From ZC4RG17 sp035304485 (GTDB lineage: Bacteria > Actinomycetota > Acidimicrobiia > Spongiisociales > ZC4RG35), in contig DATGPZ010000027.1 of assembly GCA_035304485.1 (NCBI GenBank), forward strand, positions 1 through 5,254: 5,254 nt of DNA. Direction: 5' to 3'. The translations under genes and the position numbers were made by a program. This document shows positions 5,250-5,254 of this stretch, piece by piece (positions within the stretch are counted from its first letter, which is position 1; every line of letters begins with the position of its first letter). The notes beneath the pieces were generated by a model. It saw only the letters and a program-made list of their open reading frames with translations. It had not been told where the DNA came from and searched no databases.

Positions 5250-5254
5250 GGGTG

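Noticed and set aside
4728..5252. Identical GAGCACGGG around the uppP and SAF-gene start codons, considered as a shared regulatory motif.
   Set aside because: Nine matching bases that partly encode the first codons (GTG CTC) in GC-rich DNA are likely chance.

Overview
This is a GC-rich window with dense, short-gapped genes. Leaderless-looking starts, a CGNR zinc-finger regulator, an IlvG-type thiamine-diphosphate enzyme and an actinobacterial-style SAF-domain protein all suggest a chromosomal segment of a high-GC actinobacterium. An Acidimicrobiia-like lineage is my guess; nothing in the window proves the class. No tRNA, rRNA, CRISPR array, insertion sequence or phage gene is visible.

Layout. 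(1) Positions 1-431, minus strand: ribonuclease HI, with its C-terminus cut by the left edge. (2) 483-917, plus: a GNAT-family N-acetyltransferase, divergent from rnhA. (3) 928-1482, minus: a CGNR zinc-finger transcription regulator, convergent with the acetyltransferase. (4) 1483-1562: a compact regulatory region with two opposed promoter candidates and nested dyads. (5) 1563-1742, plus: a 59-residue protein with a CxCG knuckle and the only strong Shine-Dalgarno site in the window. (6) 1791-3422, plus: a complete thiamine-diphosphate enzyme of the acetolactate synthase-like (IlvG) group. (7) 3427-3960, plus: an SRPBCC-fold protein 4 bp downstream, probably in the same operon. (8) 3961-4734, minus: undecaprenyl-diphosphatase UppP, whose stop codon abuts that of the SRPBCC gene. 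(9) 4746-5249, minus: a membrane-anchored SAF-domain protein 11 bp upstream of uppP and probably co-transcribed. Its start may lie beyond the right edge.

How the genes fit together. The right-hand pair (SAF protein plus UppP) is a cell-envelope unit: UppP recycles the lipid carrier for peptidoglycan and other wall polymers, and the SAF protein is exported or membrane anchored. The middle pair (IlvG-like enzyme plus SRPBCC protein) looks like a small metabolic operon of unknown substrate. The enzyme keeps the cofactor-binding residues but seems to lack residues typical of true acetolactate synthases, and no regulatory small subunit follows it. The CGNR regulator and the 59-residue protein share one control region, which suggests joint or mutually exclusive regulation. 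I found no strong case for an entirely new system. The most promising points are that control region with its small CxCG protein, and the unassigned enzyme/SRPBCC pair.
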